DNA of 64,000 bases from Colwellia_A sp047621305 (GTDB lineage Bacteria > Pseudomonadota > Gammaproteobacteria > Enterobacterales > Alteromonadaceae): the NCBI GenBank assembly GCA_047621305.1, contig JBLHNB010000009.1, positions 25,271 through 89,270 on the forward strand. Reading direction: 5' to 3'. The translations under genes and the position numbers were made by a program. Below, piece by piece: positions 8,241-19,600 of this stretch. The notes below the pieces were generated by a model. It had not been told where the DNA came from. It made no database searches and was given only the letters and a program-made list of their open reading frames with translations. Numbering within the stretch: position 1 is the stretch's first letter; each line of letters starts with the position of its first letter.

Positions 8241-9986
8241 TTACATACGTTCCATTACATCAATACCTAAAATATCTAAACCTTGTTTTAAGGTTTGAGA
8301 TATTAGCTGACATAATAATAACCGAGATTGCTGTACATCCATGCTTATATCATCTTTTAAGATAGGACAGGCTTCGTAAAAACTCATATATAAGCTAGAT
8401 AATTCGTATAAATAATTGCAGAGTAAGTTGGGAGTACATTCGCTAACGACAGCGTCAATAACATCTTCAAGTTGTAATAACTTTAATGCTAAGGCTTTTT
8501 CTTGGGGGGCTATTATTTGCAATACGGCAGTATTAATCGATTGTTCGTTATTATCTTTTGCTTTAGAGAATATACTTTGAATACGTGAATAAGCGTATTG
8601 TAAATAAGGGGCTGTTGCGCCTTCAAAACTAAGCATGGTTTCCCAGCTAAAAATATAATCGCTGGTACGGTTTTTTGATAAGTCAGCAAACTTCACTGCA
8701 CCTATACCGACTTTTTCACTAATGGTGAGTAAGTCGCTCTGGCTAATATCAGGGTTTTTCTCTTGAATTAACTTGCTGGCACGAATGACGGCTTCATCAA
8801 GCAATTCAGCGAGTTTAATTGTACCGCCGGTGCGGGTTTTAAACGGTGTTCCGTCATCTCCCATCATCATACCAAACGGACAATGCTGATAAGCGACATT
8901 TTCAGGTAAAAAACCAGCTTTACGAGCGACTATTTCTACTTGTTTAAAGTGTAGTGCTTGGCGAGCATCTGTAAAAATAACGATGCGGTCAGCATTTAAC
9001 TCGCCACTACGATAGCGACAGGCTGATAAATCCGTAGTGGCATACAAATAACCGCCACCTGATTTTTGCACGATAAATACCGAAGGCTCACCGTCTTTAT
9101 TGGCCATTTCATTAATGAATACAGCTTTGGCGCCTTGACTTTCAACTGCGATATCTTTCGCCATTAGTTCATCGATAACGTTCGACAAATCGTGATTATA
9201 AGCACTTTCACCCATAATATCACCGCGCGTTAATGAGACATTAAGCTTTTGATAAATGTCTTCGCTGTGCGTTATGGAGATATCGATAAATTGTTGCCAT
9301 AATTTTGCACATTGTAAATCACCACCTTGAAGTTTAACCACGTACTCACGGGCTCTATCGGCGAAACCTTCCTCGTTATCAAAACGAACTTTTGCTTCGC
9401 GGTAAAAATTCTCTAAGTCGGAGAGCGCCGTTTCAGCCACTTCATCAGCAGCAAGTTTATCGTTTAAATGTGCTAACAACATGCCGAACTGAGTTCCCCA
9501 GTCACCCATGTGGTTCTGACGAATAACGCTATGCCCTTTAAACTCAATAGCTCGAGTAACTGCATCACCGATGATGGTTGAACGTAAGTGACCGACGTGC
9601 ATTTCTTTGGCAAGGTTAGGGGCGGAATAATCTACAACCACTGTTTGTGGTTTATTAGGAGGGGTAACCCCGAGTTTTTTATCATCACCAATATTGATCA
9701 GTTGTTGTGCTAACCAGTTTTTGTCTAAATGAATATTAATAAAACCAGGACCTGCTAATTCTACTTTTTCAGCAATGCCGTCGAGATCTAAATGTGCAAC
9801 TACTTGTGTTGCCAGTTCTCGTGGGTTCGTTTTAAGCTTTTTAGCTGCGCCCATAACACCGTTAGCTTGATAATCACCAAAATTTGCTCGATTAGAAAGA
9901 CTAACCGCAGGGTTAGTATCTGCAGATAAACCTGCCGCAACCATTGCGGATAAAACTTTTTCACTTAAAATTTGTTTAATGTTCAT
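8241..9986 (-). CDS. argS: Arginyl-tRNA synthetase
   Basis: 581 residues, full length for class Ia ArgRS. Charges tRNA-Arg with arginine in the cytoplasm. HVGHLRSTIIGD is the HIGH-type signature, preceded by VVDYSAPNLAKEMH. The KMSKS loop is replaced by the family-specific DDGTPFKTRTGG form. The anticodon-binding domain ends with the typical ...GLDILGIDVMERM. It begins an apparent three-gene leftward operon. The 303-bp gap upstream has a perfect 11-bp hairpin at 10084-10118. Confidence 0.97.
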   Translation of the reverse strand: MNIKQILSEKVLSAMVAAGLSADTNPAVSLSNRANFGDYQANGVMGAAKKLKTNPRELATQVVAHLDLDGIAEKVELAGPGFINIHLDKNWLAQQLINIGDDKKLGVTPPNKPQTVVVDYSAPNLAKEMHVGHLRSTIIGDAVTRAIEFKGHSVIRQNHMGDWGTQFGMLLAHLNDKLAADEVAETALSDLENFYREAKVRFDNEEGFADRAREYVVKLQGGDLQCAKLWQQFIDISITHSEDIYQKLNVSLTRGDIMGESAYNHDLSNVIDELMAKDIAVESQGAKAVFINEMANKDGEPSVFIVQKSGGGYLYATTDLSACRYRSGELNADRIVIFTDARQALHFKQVEIVARKAGFLPENVAYQHCPFGMMMGDDGTPFKTRTGGTIKLAELLDEAVIRASKLIQEKNPDISQSDLLTISEKVGIGAVKFADLSKNRTSDYIFSWETMLSFEGATAPYLQYAYSRIQSIFSKAKDNNEQSINTAVLQIIAPQEKALALKLLQLEDVIDAVVSECTPNLLCNYLYELSSLYMSFYEACPILKDDISMDVQQSRLLLCQLISQTLKQGLDILGIDVMERM

Positions 9987-10083
9987 AAAATAAACTCTTT
10001 CTCATGGTTATGTGACTCAATTACGGTATTAATGATATTCACATGCTATGCATGTTTGGTGTCATTTCTTTGACCTTGAGTCA

Positions 10084-10118
10084 ACGCACTGCGAGTAAGG
10101 CATTATTTCGCAGTGCGT
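10084..10118. other. Perfect 11-bp stem hairpin between prfC and argS
   Basis: Arms ACGCACTGCGA (10084-10094) and TCGCAGTGCGT (10108-10118) with a 13-nt loop. No T-run follows on either strand, so it is not a standard intrinsic terminator. It could be the 3' end structure of prfC mRNA or part of the argS leader. The remainder of the 9987-10289 gap shows nothing I can name. Confidence 0.5.
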
Positions 10119-10289
10119 CATATAATTTATAATCAATTTATCGTAAAGTGTTTAAAACACCAGCTAAACCTAATGATTTATCTATTCAGTTTTGCACCTT
10201 GATACTATTTTAACAAAGCGTCGGTGACTTTCTATTAATGACTTTAATTTACCTAAATGAGCTAATAAAAAGTCTTAAGCAACGTAAAA

Positions 10290-11870
10290 TTAGTGCTCGC
10301 GAGTCTGGTGGAACGTAATCTCTGGATAACGCTCATGAGCCAAACTTAAATTTACCATCGTAGGGGCAATGTAGGTTAAATTATCGCCGCCATCGAGTGC
10401 TAAGTTATCATAGGCCTTTTTACGAAATTGCTCTAAAGTTCTCTCGCTATCTGAGGTACACCAGCGCGCAGTTGATACACTGATCGGTTCATAAATTGCG
10501 TCAACTTTATATTCTGTTTTTAAGCGTTGCACAACAACTTCAAATTGCAGTACCCCGACAGCACCGACAATCATTTCATTTGAGTTTAAGGGTCTAAATA
10601 CTTGTACAGCACCTTCTTCAGAAAGCTGAATAAGACCTTTTTGTAATTGTTTAGCTTTTAATGGATCACGTAAACGAATACGACGGAACATTTCTGGGGC
10701 AAAGTTTGGAATACCACTAAACTTCATGTTTTCACCCGCGGTAAATGTATCACCTATTTGAATGCTGCCGTGATTGTGTAAACCGATAATATCACCAGCA
10801 TACGCTTCTTCAACGTTTGCTCTATCACCAGCCATAAAGGTTACGGCATCGGCAATTTTTACGTCTTTACCAGTGCGTACTTGTCGCATCTTCATGCCTC
10901 TTTCGTATTTTCCTGAACAAATACGCATAAAAGCGATGCGATCTCGATGGTTAGGATCCATATTGGCTTGTATTTTAAACACAAAGCCTGAAAACTTCTC
11001 TTCTTCAGCTTTTACTTCTCGGGTATCTGTATGACGTGAAAGAGGCTTAGGTGCCCACTTTGTTAAGCCATCCAACATGTGGTCAACACCAAAGTTACCT
11101 AATGCAGTACCAAAATATACAGGTGTTAATTCACCCGCTAAGAAAGCTTGTAGGTCAAACTCATGAGATGCGCCAATAACAAGTTCGAGTTCTTCACGAA
11201 AGTCGTCAGCATAACTACCCAGTACAGCATCTAATTCAGGGTTGTGTAAGCCTTTGATTTTACGAACTTCTTGAATGGTATGGCCTTGACCCGTTTGATA
11301 CAAAAACGATTCATCGGTTAAAATGTTATACACACCTTTAAATTCTTTACCCATGCCAAGCGGCCAAGTAATAGGAGCACATTTTATCTTTAATACGTCT
11401 TCAACTTCGTCCATGACTTCCATTGGGTCGCGAACATCACGATCCATCTTATTCATAAAAGTAATGATAGGCGTATCGCGTAATCGTGTGACTTCCATTA
11501 ATTTAATGGTACGCGCCTCAACACCTTTGGCAACATCAATAACCATTAAACATGAATCTACCGCAGTAAGTGTACGGTAAGTATCTTCTGAGAAGTCTTC
11601 ATGACCTGGAGTATCGAGTAAATTAACCAAGCAATTTTTATAAGGAAATTGCATAACGGAAGTGGTGATAGAGATACCACGCTCTTTTTCTATTTCCATC
11701 CAATCAGATTTTGCATGTTGACCTGATTTTTTACCTTTTACAGTACCCGCTTTCTGTAAAGCTTGACCAAAAAGTAAGACCTTTTCAGTAATAGTGGTTT
11801 TACCCGCATCGGGATGCGAAATTATAGCGAAGGTGCGACGTAAATCGACTTCCTGCTGTTGTACCGACAT
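10290..11870 (-). CDS. prfC: Peptide chain release factor 3
   Basis: 526 residues, matching the usual RF3 length (about 527-529). This translational GTPase recycles RF1/RF2 from the ribosome after peptide release. G1 SHPDAGKTT, G3 DTPGHEDFS and G4 NKMDRD are intact, and the RF3-specific GAVGVLQFEVVVQRL region follows. The ATG at 11870 opens MSVQQQEVDLRRTFAIISHPDAG, in line with homologues. Monocistronic by position, with a 419-bp gap to argS's start region downstream and a 307-bp repeat-bearing gap upstream. Confidence 0.97.
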   Translation of the reverse strand: MSVQQQEVDLRRTFAIISHPDAGKTTITEKVLLFGQALQKAGTVKGKKSGQHAKSDWMEIEKERGISITTSVMQFPYKNCLVNLLDTPGHEDFSEDTYRTLTAVDSCLMVIDVAKGVEARTIKLMEVTRLRDTPIITFMNKMDRDVRDPMEVMDEVEDVLKIKCAPITWPLGMGKEFKGVYNILTDESFLYQTGQGHTIQEVRKIKGLHNPELDAVLGSYADDFREELELVIGASHEFDLQAFLAGELTPVYFGTALGNFGVDHMLDGLTKWAPKPLSRHTDTREVKAEEEKFSGFVFKIQANMDPNHRDRIAFMRICSGKYERGMKMRQVRTGKDVKIADAVTFMAGDRANVEEAYAGDIIGLHNHGSIQIGDTFTAGENMKFSGIPNFAPEMFRRIRLRDPLKAKQLQKGLIQLSEEGAVQVFRPLNSNEMIVGAVGVLQFEVVVQRLKTEYKVDAIYEPISVSTARWCTSDSERTLEQFRKKAYDNLALDGGDNLTYIAPTMVNLSLAHERYPEITFHQTREH

Positions 11871-12061
11871 GCAAAATACCTGTTAATTTAAATGATGAAA
11901 AAGGGACAAAATTAAAGAGCGCACATTATAGCGGATACCTTGATTAAGAGCAGCAATAATATTGAATTCACGTACTTTTTTTAAGCGGTGATAAATTTAA
12001 GGGAATAAAATGCTAAAAATACGGATGACTTTAACGGTTTAAGCCTAATTTATTTGAAGTC

Positions 12062-12168
12062 ATACCCATTCCATTAAGTTTGTGATCTTGTTGTGTGCAG
12101 GAAAAATATTTAGGGCAAGGCGCTTGATTGACTCATAGCTAGCTATGAGGATTGAGGACCACGGGTAT
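12062..12168 (-). repeat. Dispersed palindromic repeat, copy B (shortened)
   Basis: Starts ATACCCATTCCATTAAG and ends ACCACGGGTAT, so the terminal ATACCC/GGGTAT pair is complete. Only one half is full length: after the core TCATAGCTAGCTATGAGG the second half is reduced to about 20 bp. It lies between rimI and prfC; nothing else is visible in that 307-bp gap. Confidence 0.75.
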
Positions 12169-12177
12169 AATACAATG

Positions 12178-12627
12178 TTATAAGCGTTTTTTCATTATTA
12201 TGGCATCTTCGTAGCCAAAACCACTGGCGCTAGGATAATAACCTGTTCGTCGACCTGTTTCAGTAAAACCTTGATTAATATAAAGCATTTGCGCACTTAT
12301 ATTTTTTGATCGCACTTCTAGCCATATACAATTATTATTGAGTAATTTACTTTGTTCAAAAAAACGTAAAAGCAGTGTTTTTCCATAGCCGTGACCTTGC
12401 AAATCAGTGGTAATACAGATATCCATTAATGTTGCTTCACCAGCCACATGTTCACCAATATAAAAACCCAGAATACGATCATCTAGTTGAGCATATTCAC
12501 CAAAATAACGCCCGCCAATACAACTACTGAAGGTCTTATGTGTCCATGGGTGAGAATGGCAAAGGGTTTCAATGCTCATTAAATTTTCAACATCATCTAA
12601 GTTGATATGTTTGAATGATATTGTCAT
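12178..12627 (-). CDS. rimI: Ribosomal protein S18-alanine N-acetyltransferase
   Basis: 149 residues, GNAT fold, acetylating the N-terminal Ala of ribosomal protein S18. The acetyl-CoA loop is DLQGHGYGKTLL, preceded by the EATLMDICI beta-4 strand; WLEVRSKNISAQMLYINQGF and the final GYEDAIIMKK fit RimI. The open frame extends 10 codons further up, but the ATG at 12627 is preferred because it overlaps the holD stop as ATGA (holD TGA 12626-12624), a translational-coupling arrangement. The holD-rimI pair is conserved in gammaproteobacteria. Confidence 0.9.
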   Translation of the reverse strand: MTISFKHINLDDVENLMSIETLCHSHPWTHKTFSSCIGGRYFGEYAQLDDRILGFYIGEHVAGEATLMDICITTDLQGHGYGKTLLLRFFEQSKLLNNNCIWLEVRSKNISAQMLYINQGFTETGRRTGYYPSASGFGYEDAIIMKKRL

Positions 12628-12980
12628 ATTAACCTGTACTCTTGCAGTTGCTGCCACAATTGTGCTTTAAGTTGTGGAGATTGTTGAATGTTTTTTATTT
12701 CGGGTGTTATCAGTATATTGTTATCGATTGAAATATTATTTTGCTCACTAAATTGCCAATTCAAAAGCCCAAGGCTTATTTGATTTTTTTCACAGCTGAT
12801 TTCACCTAAAGACAAACCTAAGCTCAAAAGAATATCATTAAATAAATGATATTGTGACAATGTTTTGATATCAATATCTAATACATTAGGGGAATTATCT
12901 ACAATGGAGCTCTTTTTTTGTTGCCAAAGGGGGATGCCCATCTCTTGTAAAATAGTAAATTGTCTGTGGTTAATGCTCAT
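12624..12980 (-). CDS. holD: DNA polymerase III psi subunit
   Basis: 118 residues. Psi joins the chi subunit to the clamp loader of the replicative polymerase. The family is poorly conserved; support comes from length, the N-terminal RQFTILQEMGIPLWQQKK (compare the 'LQQLGITQW' start of E. coli psi) and position directly before rimI with an ATGA overlap, the same order as in E. coli. No other family fits better. Confidence 0.8.
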   Translation of the reverse strand: MSINHRQFTILQEMGIPLWQQKKSSIVDNSPNVLDIDIKTLSQYHLFNDILLSLGLSLGEISCEKNQISLGLLNWQFSEQNNISIDNNILITPEIKNIQQSPQLKAQLWQQLQEYRLI

Positions 12981-13050
12981 AGGATTGTAAAAAGTATATT
13001 CTGAATTACGGCGCTATGATGACAGAATTTTCGACTAAATTATATTGTTA

Positions 13051-16000
13051 TTAGTTAATGGTTTTTAGGAGTTGTTCAAAAGCGTCACTACTTATGGCGC
13101 GGCTGTAAAAATAGCCTTGATATTCTTGGCAGTTCAAGGCTTGTAACAAAGTTAAATGCTCGGTGAGTTCAACTCCCTCAGCAACGACACTTAAATTGAG
13201 GTTATGAGCAAGGTCAATAATTGAGCGAACAATGCTTAGGTCAATACTCGATTGGTGCATATCCATGATAAATGATCGGTCAATTTTTAAAACATCAATG
13301 GGGAATTGTTTTAAATAATTTAGTGATGAAAAACCTGTACCAAAATCATCTAAGGATAATTTAAAGCCTAAATTTTTCATTTTATGCATTGTTTTAATAG
13401 CTTGTTCAATATTATTAAGTAAAGTGCCTTCAGTTATTTCTATTTTTATTGCTGAGGGCGGGATCATGTACTCTATTAATTTTTCTTTTAATAAAGCAAT
13501 AAGGCTTGAACTTTGGGAGAATGTTTTTGCCGATAAGTTAATGGCTACAGGGCCAAAATTGATCGACTTTTGACGCCAAATTGAAACTTGAGCAAAGGTT
13601 TTATTAATAGTTACTCGATCTATTTTATCAATAAGGCCTGATTTTTCTGCAAAAGGAATAAATTGATCAGGATAAGTAATGGAACCATTTATTTCTTTTC
13701 TGCGGATAAGTGCTTCAGCGCCAGTAATTTTACCTGACTTGGTATCCACTAAAGGTTGATAATGAAAATAAAATAAATCGTCTTCAATGGCATTAATTAT
13801 AAGTTCTTCTTGATGGAGCTGTTCGGCAACGTCGTTATTCATGCTTTTTTCAAAGAAACGGTAAGCATTCTGATTTTTTTTCTTTATTTCCGTCATGGCC
13901 AGAGCTGATTTTTTGAGTAGCTCTTGTGGTGCATTGCCGTCATCAGGATAAAGCGTAATACCAATACAGGCATTAATATTAAATAGGTGGCCTTTTATGG
14001 TAAAAACATCTTCAAAGCAAGTGAGTATTTTTCTCGATACAGATGCCGCATTGTGTTGGGGATTGACTAATTCAGCGAGTACACAAAATTCAGCACCATT
14101 GATGCGAGCAATAACATCTTTTGAATATAAAGCATCTGATAGGCGTTGCGCGATAGCACAAATAACATCGTCACCTATGCTATGGCCATAAGAGTCATTG
14201 ATTTTTCTAAAACCATTCACATCAATTAATAGTATGGCTGGAGATTTACTCGAGTTTTGCGAATTTAAACAAGACCGTAAAATCAACTCATTAAGTAACG
14301 TTCTATTAGGTAACCCGGTGAGTTCGTCATGGGTGGCAAGTTTGATTAACTGTTGCTGGACTTTTCTTTTTTCAGTGATATCTCTAAATACACCAAGATA
14401 GTGAATGATCTCCTTATTGTCATCTTTTATGGCTAAAACTTCTAACTCAAGTGGATATATTTCGCCTGACGCTTTTTGGTCATAGAGTTCTCCTTTCCAA
14501 GTACCATTTTTTTCAGCATATAACCTTATCTTTTCAGCCTCATCCTCTTGTTGGTCATTGACAGCGGCAAACGTTACTTTACAGCCGAACATCGCGCTTT
14601 TTTTTCGTTGTGTTTGCTTTGCGTAAGCTTGATTGACCACTTCTATTTCGAAATTTTGGTTGGTGATCCACACGGCGTCAGCAGTATTTTTAAAAGCGTT
14701 AGACAATAACAGTAATTGCTTTTCGTTTTCTTTAATCTCAATATTGTGTTGCTTTAATTTTACAGACTCTCTGCGACTGTAAAAGCGACTAACGGCTAAA
14801 AAAACGATGAAAATAAGTAAGATACTAAAAAATATTATTAACTTACGCTGGTGATGTGAAGCTTCAATAGTCAATGTATTAAGTTTGTTTTCTGCTTCTA
14901 ATAAGTCGATATGTTTTTGCTTTTTTTGAGTTTCATATTTTTCTTGTAAATTATTAATGGAAATACTCTGTGCTTCAGTATTCATTTTATTTTGCAATAT
15001 TTCATGTTTTTTAGTGTAAATGAAAGCTTGCTGCCAGTTTTTTTGCGTTTGAAAAATTTGGCTGAGTAATTGATAAACGTTCAGCTCGCCATGTTGTAAT
15101 TTATTTTGCTGAAAATAAGCTAATGATCCTTTTAATAACGTGATCGCCTGTTGTTTTTTATCTTGTAGATGATAAATATTTGCCAGCACAACATGTGCTT
15201 TAGCCTGATCATGTTTGTTATTTATTTTTTTACTTGAATCATAAGCTTGCTGTGCCATTTTTTCTGCGTTAGCTAAGTCAAATACGGTTATGTAGGTTTC
15301 TGCTAAGGAAATCATGGTATTGATTGCTAATCGAGGGTGGTGTTTGATCTCTGGGTGATTTATCGCCTTTTGAAACGAAGCCATCGCACTCTCTAGTTGG
15401 CTGAGTGCGGTATAGTAAATCCCTTGGTTTGATAAACTGATCAAATACATCTCACTATCACCAATTTCTTGAGATATTTTTAGCGTTTTATCTGAATATA
15501 TCAAAGCCTGTTCAAAATCATTTTTTGCCCACATGATTGTTGAGAGGTTGCTATAACTACCAGAAATCTCTTTGAGATTTTGGTGTTTCTCATAATAAAC
15601 CAGGCTTTTGAGAAACGAAATCTGTGCTTGTTCATATTCAGCGGTACTATGATACGATTTTCCTAATATCCTATGGGTATCAGCAATATCTTCTTCTCTA
15701 ATATAAATAGCATCGTTAATGATATTTATTTTTTTTACTGGCGAGTCATACATAGCGGTTAATAAATTAACGGCTATTTTAATGACTTGTATGTGTTGGC
15801 TGGAGTTTTGTAAAGAGATTAATTCATTGATGCTATTAAGTTGCTTAAGTGCAGCTAAAGACTGTTTTGATTGAATTTTCACCAAGCTTTTATTAAACGA
15901 TTTCCGCCAATATTGTGACTTGTCTTTATCGTGTTGTTCTTCTGCTAAGAGCCTCATTTTATGTGCAATGAGCGTCGTGTAAAGTGAATTTTCTATTGGT

Positions 16001-16209
16001 TTTATATCACTTAATAGATCTATAAACGCTTGTTCTTTTTCTAATATAGTTAAGTGATAAGCGACAATTATCTTTGTATAGGCTTGGTTAAAGTCATACT
16101 CATTTTCAATAGTTCGTGCTGATATTTTAGCTACCGAAAAGAGCAATATCATACAGAGTATACGGTTCAGGTATTTAAAAACTTTATGGCTGAACATTAA
16201 AGTAGACAA
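13051..16209 (-). CDS. TPR-PAS-GGDEF-EAL membrane protein (probable c-di-GMP phosphodiesterase), copy 1
   Basis: 1052 residues: signal peptide or anchor (residues 8-30), a periplasmic TPR array (~170-410), a coiled coil, a TM helix (~455-475, LIIFFSILLIFIVFLAVSRF), PAS (~490-615), GGDEF (~625-790), EAL (~800-1050). The GGDEF signature is NGAEF (near residue 702), so cyclase activity is unlikely. The EAL site looks complete: EALIR, AINLSA, EITEG, DDFGTG, KIDRSFI, AEGVEL and QGY are all present. It probably degrades c-di-GMP in response to something detected by the periplasmic TPR region. The second copy lies 397 bp upstream on the same strand. Confidence 0.9.
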   Translation of the reverse strand: MSTLMFSHKVFKYLNRILCMILLFSVAKISARTIENEYDFNQAYTKIIVAYHLTILEKEQAFIDLLSDIKPIENSLYTTLIAHKMRLLAEEQHDKDKSQYWRKSFNKSLVKIQSKQSLAALKQLNSINELISLQNSSQHIQVIKIAVNLLTAMYDSPVKKINIINDAIYIREEDIADTHRILGKSYHSTAEYEQAQISFLKSLVYYEKHQNLKEISGSYSNLSTIMWAKNDFEQALIYSDKTLKISQEIGDSEMYLISLSNQGIYYTALSQLESAMASFQKAINHPEIKHHPRLAINTMISLAETYITVFDLANAEKMAQQAYDSSKKINNKHDQAKAHVVLANIYHLQDKKQQAITLLKGSLAYFQQNKLQHGELNVYQLLSQIFQTQKNWQQAFIYTKKHEILQNKMNTEAQSISINNLQEKYETQKKQKHIDLLEAENKLNTLTIEASHHQRKLIIFFSILLIFIVFLAVSRFYSRRESVKLKQHNIEIKENEKQLLLLSNAFKNTADAVWITNQNFEIEVVNQAYAKQTQRKKSAMFGCKVTFAAVNDQQEDEAEKIRLYAEKNGTWKGELYDQKASGEIYPLELEVLAIKDDNKEIIHYLGVFRDITEKRKVQQQLIKLATHDELTGLPNRTLLNELILRSCLNSQNSSKSPAILLIDVNGFRKINDSYGHSIGDDVICAIAQRLSDALYSKDVIARINGAEFCVLAELVNPQHNAASVSRKILTCFEDVFTIKGHLFNINACIGITLYPDDGNAPQELLKKSALAMTEIKKKNQNAYRFFEKSMNNDVAEQLHQEELIINAIEDDLFYFHYQPLVDTKSGKITGAEALIRRKEINGSITYPDQFIPFAEKSGLIDKIDRVTINKTFAQVSIWRQKSINFGPVAINLSAKTFSQSSSLIALLKEKLIEYMIPPSAIKIEITEGTLLNNIEQAIKTMHKMKNLGFKLSLDDFGTGFSSLNYLKQFPIDVLKIDRSFIMDMHQSSIDLSIVRSIIDLAHNLNLSVVAEGVELTEHLTLLQALNCQEYQGYFYSRAISSDAFEQLLKTIN

Positions 16210-16368
16210 AGAATATAATAGTCCTAATGGTTGCTGTTAATTGTTATCGTTAATTATTTTATTGATAAGTGCATCATATAGATAATGTCAGTATAGGTCT
16301 TATTTTTGTTTTTGCGTGATGATGAAATGTAGTTGAGGGGGATCATTACTGTTTAGTTATCTTCTAGT

Positions 16369-16530
16369 ATATCCCCGTACTCATTGAAGATGCAGGTTTT
16401 GATCCGTCTAAAAACCTCATCTACTGCGTTGCATTCAATCCTAATAGCCCGCTTATTACTCAATCATGCATCTTGTCGCTAAAATTTTTAGCCATGCTCA
16501 AAATCGCGCATCTTCAATGACCACGGGTAT
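16369..16530. repeat. Dispersed palindromic repeat, copy C
   Basis: 162 bp in the gap between the two EAL genes. Imperfect inverted arms, CTCATTGAAGATGC on the left and GCGCATCTTCAATGA on the right, bracket the core TGCGTTGCATTCAATCCTAA. It ends CCACGGGTAT. It groups with the copy at 42365 by the half reading CATCTACTGCGTTGC. Confidence 0.75.
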
Positions 16531-16606
16531 AGAACGAACATTAGGCTGTAAAAAATATATTCTTATTCACCTCACTATTACGATAAAATTTCTGCGGCAT
16601 TGTGTG

Positions 16607-19600
16607 TTATAACAAACGTTTCTTGTTTTTTATAAGTTGCTCAAAAGCCTCGCTGCTTATGGGGCGACTGTATAAGTAGCCCTGATATTCTTGACAATTC
16701 AGGCCTTGTAATAAGGTTAAATGCTCGGTGAGTTCAACACCCTCAGCAACGACACTTAAATTTAGGTTATGAGCAAGGTCAATAATTGAGCGAACAATGC
16801 TTAGGTCAATGCTCGATTGGTGCATGTCCATGATAAATGACCGGTCTATTTTTAAGATATCAATGGGGAATTGTTTTAAATAATTAAGAGAGGAAAAACC
16901 TGTACCAAAATCATCTAATGATAATTTAAAGCCTAACGCTTTTATTTTATGCATTGTTTCAATAGCTTGTTCAATATTATTAAGTAAAGTACCCTCAGTT
17001 ATTTCTATTTTTATTGCCGAGGGAGGGATCATATGCTCTACCAATTTATCTTTTAGTAATGCAATAAGGCTTTCACTTTGAGAGAATATTTTTGCCGATA
17101 AGTTAATGGCTATCGGGCCAACGCTTATAGATTTTTGACGCCATATTGCAACTTGAGCAAAAGTTTTATCAATGGTTACTCGATCTATTTTATCAATAAG
17201 GCCTGATTTTTCTGCAAAAGGAATAAATTGGTCAGGATAAGTAATTAAACCATTTATTTCTTTTCTGCGGATAAGTGCTTCAGCGCCAGTAATTTCACCT
17301 GATTTGGTATTCACTAAGGGTTGATAATCAAAATAAAATAAATCATCCCTAATGGCATTAATAATAAGTTCTTCTAGATGAAGCTGTTCGGCAACTTCGT
17401 TGTTCATGTTTTTTTCAAAAAAGTGATAACTATTTTGATTTTTTTTCTTTATTTTTGCTATGGCCACTGCTGATTTTTTAAGAAGTTCCTGTGGGGTATT
17501 GCCATCATCTGGTGAAAGTGCGATACCGATACAGGCACTCATGTTAAATAGGTGACCTCTTATGGTAAACGTTTTGTCAAAACACGAGAGTATTTTTCTT
17601 GATACGGATACCGCATCGTGTTGAGGATCTACTAATTCAGCGAGCACACAAAACTCAGCGCCATTGATGCGAGCAATGACATCTTTTGAATGTAAAGCAT
17701 CTGACAGGCGTTGTGCAATAGCACAAATAATATCGTCACCCATGTTGTGACCATAAGAGTCATTGATTTTTCTAAAACCATTTACATCAATTAATAGTAT
17801 TACTGGAAATTTACTTGAATGTTGCGAATTTAAACAAGATTGTAAAATTAATTCGTTAAGTAAAGAGCGATTAGGTAATCCGGTGAGTTCGTCATGGGTG
17901 GCAAATTTAATTAATTGTTGTTGGATCTTTCTTTTTTCGGTGATATCTCTAAAGACACCAAGATAGTGAATGATTTCTTTATTGTCATCAACGATTGCTA
18001 AAACCTCTAACTCAAGCGGATAGATTTTTCCTGAGGCTTTTTGATCATAGAGTTCTCCTTTCCATATGCCATTTTTTTCAGCATATAATCTGATTTTTTG
18101 CGCGTAATCTTCGTGTTGACCGTTAACCGCGGCAAACGTTACTTTGCAGCCTAACATGGGCTCTTTTTCTCGTAGTGTTTGATTTGCGTAAGCCTGATTG
18201 ACCACTTCAATTGCGAAATTAGCATTAGTGATCCATACGGCGTCAGAAGTATTTTTAAAAGCGTTAGACAATAACATCAATTGTTTTTCGTTTTCTTCAA
18301 TCTCAATATTGTGCAGTTTTAATTTTGCAGACTCTCTGCGACTATAAAAGCGACTGACGGCTAACAAAACGATGATAATAATTAATATGCTAAAAAAAAG
18401 TATTAACTTACGTTGGTGATGTGAAGACGCAATAGCAAATGAATTTAGTTTATTTTGCGCTTCTAATAAATCAATTTGCTTTTGTTTGTTTTCAAGCTCA
18501 TATTTTTCTTGTAAAACATCAATGGACATTTTTTGTGCCTCATCATTTATTTTATTCTGCAACATCTCGTTTTTTTTAGTATAAATGAAAGCTTGCTGCC
18601 AGTTATTTTGCGCTTGGAATATTTTACTTAGCTGCAGGTATGTATTTGCTTCGCCGTGTGGCAGATTACTTTCTTGGTAAAAGAGTAATGCCTCATTAAG
18701 CATGAGGAATGCTTGTTTATAGCTTTTTTGTAATCGATAGATCTCGCCTAAAATTAGATATGCGTCTGCTTTGTGATCTTGGCTATTGATTTTTTTACTT
18801 AGGATTAATGCTTGTTTAGCATATTGTTCGGCCTGTTTTAAATCAAACACAGTAACAAAAATTTCAGCAATGGAGAGTATACTATTAAGGGCCTTTTCAG
18901 GGGTTACTTTACTTTGAGGATGATTAATGACCTGCTTAAAAGAACTGATGGCATTGTCTAATTGATTTAAATTGCCGTAGTAAATACCTTGGTTAGTTAG
19001 CCCAACAAGGTAGCTTTCAGTATCATTTATTTGTTGAAAAATGTGTAACGCTTTATTTTGATACATCAGTGCTTTCTCAAAGTCTTTTTGAGTCCACATG
19101 ATCATTGAAATATTGTTATAACCAGAAGCTATTCCTTTAAGGTTCTGTTCTTTTTCATAAAACGCCAGACTATGTAAAAAGGCTACTTGTGCTCCTTCAT
19201 AGTTAGCCATCGTAAAGTAAGATACTCCCATTATTTTATGTAAATTGGCTATGTTTTGCTCCCTAATAAAAATCACCCCATCAATAATATGTACTTTTTT
19301 AGTCGGGGATGTTTTCATTTTTTTCAAGAGCTCAACACCTAGGCTAATAGCCTTTGTATATTGATTCGTTTCTTGTAAAGAAAGTAGTTCATTCATTGCT
19401 GCTAATTGTTTAAGCGCCGCTAACGATTGTTTTGATTTTATTTTAGACAGATTTTCTTCAAATAAGGTATGCCACTTTAGGTATGTTTTTTGATCATGTT
19501 CTTTGTTAGCGATCATGGCAAGTTTATGGGTGAGCAGTGCAAAGTACCCCTTATTATTTAAAGGTTTGGTCTCTTCGAATAACGCTAAAAATAGTTGCTT

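Noticed and set aside
12624..12657. Ten-codon N-terminal extension of rimI
   Set aside because: It lies in the holD end, and the ATGA overlap and homologue starts favour the internal ATG.
13997..14401. Plus-strand frames opposite the GGDEF regions of both receptor copies
   Set aside because: The same antisense frame occurs in both copies only because the sense code is conserved; no start signals.
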